This document shows, piece by piece, positions 11,997 to 12,811 of a stretch of 12,811 nt of DNA. The stretch comes from Thermococcus sp. (GTDB lineage: Archaea > Methanobacteriota_B > Thermococci > Thermococcales > Thermococcaceae), in NCBI GenBank assembly GCA_021160985.1, contig JAGHBN010000094.1, forward strand, positions 1-12,811, read 5' to 3'. The notes under the pieces were generated by a model, which saw only the letters and a list, made by a program, of their open reading frames with translations, was not told the origin of the DNA and ran no database searches. How positions within the stretch are numbered: the stretch's first letter is position 1; the number at the start of each line of letters is the position of its first letter. The position numbers and the translations under genes are program-made.

Positions 11997-12811
11997 TCAT
12001 CCCCTCCTCAGCCACGCGTCCAGACCGACACCCTTGGGCGGTTTTTTGGTCTCACTCCTCTTCTCGGGCTTCTTGGGCTCTGGAGGTTTCTGTTTGACCT
12101 CACCTGCGTTGGGGTTTTCCGCTTCCACGAGCTTTTTTTCAAGGCTTTCCTTGAGCCACTCAATAAAGCCGTCTATGGTTTCTCTGAATTCCTTGGGCTC
12201 GGTCGTGAGGTGCCTGAGGACTTCCCTCTCCCACTCCGTGAAGAGTTCTTCCTCCTTCAGCCCGCTGGTGGCCGAGACAACTTCGGAAGATACACGGCTG
12301 TGGAGGGTGTAGTAGGCCGCTCCGGAGTCGCTGAGGACATCTTGAACCTCGGCTATGCTCAGTCCTCCCCTGACCGTGCCTTCGAGGGTGACGACGGCCA
12401 CCGAGCCCTTCTCAAGGAGCGGTGCTATTTCCCTCAGCTTTCTCCGGAACTCCTCCTTTGACGAGCCCTCCACGGTTATCGAGTAGAACGGCCGCGTCTC
12501 TATCTCGACGAACTCTGGCTGGAAGTCCTCCACGATGTAGAATCCCTTTCTGTTTTCCTCCAGCTTCTTTTCTACGAGCCTCTTCCGGTAGATTATCCTG
12601 TGGCTTGCTTCCCTTACCTCCGTCCTCTCGGGCGAGCCCGGGTAGACGATGGGCCCGGAAAAGCCGGTTTTGGAAGGCTCCGCAACCCTCGCGACGTGGA
12701 TGTGGCCGAGGGCGTAGTACGAGAACCCCTCCGGGAGCTCGTTCAGGTGGAGGTCGAAGGCCTTTGCGTAGGGCGTATCAGCCGAGAGATAGTCCACGGC
12801 CTGGTGCAGCA
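11997..12811 (-). CDS. mre11: DNA repair nuclease Mre11, C-terminal part only
   Basis: The gene runs off the right edge; 270 complete codons and the stop are visible. The end of the phosphodiesterase domain is present: HQAVDYLS, then ELPEGFSYYALGHIH, whose GHIH histidines are metal ligands, and the VYPGSPERTE segment. The capping domain (about GFYIVEDFQPEFVEIE onward) and a Pro/Lys-rich C-terminal segment follow, with the Rad50-binding helices expected in the region of FTEWEREVLRHLT. Family knowledge: Mre11 is the Mn-dependent 3'-5' exonuclease and endonuclease of the Mre11-Rad50 complex. The first catalytic motifs (DxH, GD, GNHD) lie beyond the window. The stop is 2 bp from the rad50 start, so the two subunits are probably translated in stoichiometric coupling. 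Confidence 0.94.
   Translation of the reverse strand, partial: LHQAVDYLSADTPYAKAFDLHLNELPEGFSYYALGHIHVARVAEPSKTGFSGPIVYPGSPERTEVREASHRIIYRKRLVEKKLEENRKGFYIVEDFQPEFVEIETRPFYSITVEGSSKEEFRRKLREIAPLLEKGSVAVVTLEGTVRGGLSIAEVQDVLSDSGAAYYTLHSRVSSEVVSATSGLKEEELFTEWEREVLRHLTTEPKEFRETIDGFIEWLKESLEKKLVEAENPNAGEVKQKPPEPKKPEKRSETKKPPKGVGLDAWLRRG

Noticed and set aside
1..12811. CRISPR arrays, insertion sequences, tRNA or rRNA genes, defence islands
   Set aside because: No regularly spaced repeats, transposase motifs, terminal inverted repeats or tRNA-like folds were seen on reading. All large genes belong to core archaeal families.

Overview
This window looks like chromosome from a hyperthermophilic euryarchaeon of the order Thermococcales, most likely Thermococcus. 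The reasons are an archaeal form III RuBisCO, an HMf-type histone, a TFB, an archaeal Gar1, a Mre11-Rad50-NurA block, strong GGAGG/GGTG ribosome-binding sites, and archaeal BRE/TATA promoters. From memory, the stretch from rbcL to the PfkB kinase resembles T. kodakarensis TK2290-TK2285 (rbcL, HTkB, phosphoesterase, TFB2, Gar1, myo-inositol kinase). This synteny is recalled, not checked.

Layout. (1) Positions 1-132 (minus) hold the 5' end of a thymidine kinase gene, cut by the window edge. (2) Positions 230-1564 (minus) encode form III RuBisCO of the AMP/nucleoside salvage route, followed by a T-rich terminator. (3) Positions 1565-1956 are a long divergent spacer carrying the rbcL and histone promoters. 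(4) Positions 1957-2160 (plus) encode a 67-residue histone. (5) Positions 2208-3932 (minus) are a tight three-gene operon: gar1, a TFB gene, and a YfcE-type phosphoesterase. (6) Positions 4055-5825 (plus) encode a PfkB-family kinase (myo-inositol kinase type), a candidate box C/D sRNA, a Nudix hydrolase, and an Mth938-domain protein. (7) Positions 5815-8049 (minus) encode a two-gene ABC transporter, ATPase then permease. Its 3' end overlaps the Mth938-domain gene by 11 bp. (8) Positions 8109-12811 (minus) encode the end-resection machinery: mre11 (partial, cut by the right edge), rad50, and nurA. They are nearly contiguous or overlapping and very likely co-translated. HerA is the expected partner just beyond the window.

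The least expected element is at 4904-4958. A box C, D', C', D series has exact 12-nt guide intervals and a kink-turn terminal stem, preceded at the right distance by a TATA box lying over the pfkB stop codon. It reads as a box C/D 2'-O-methylation guide RNA. Its 3' stem includes the ribosome-binding site of the Nudix gene, which raises the possibility of L7Ae-dependent control of translation. No mobile elements, CRISPR arrays, tRNA or rRNA genes were seen. Otherwise this is ordinary core archaeal chromosome; I did not find a convincing novel defence or accessory system.
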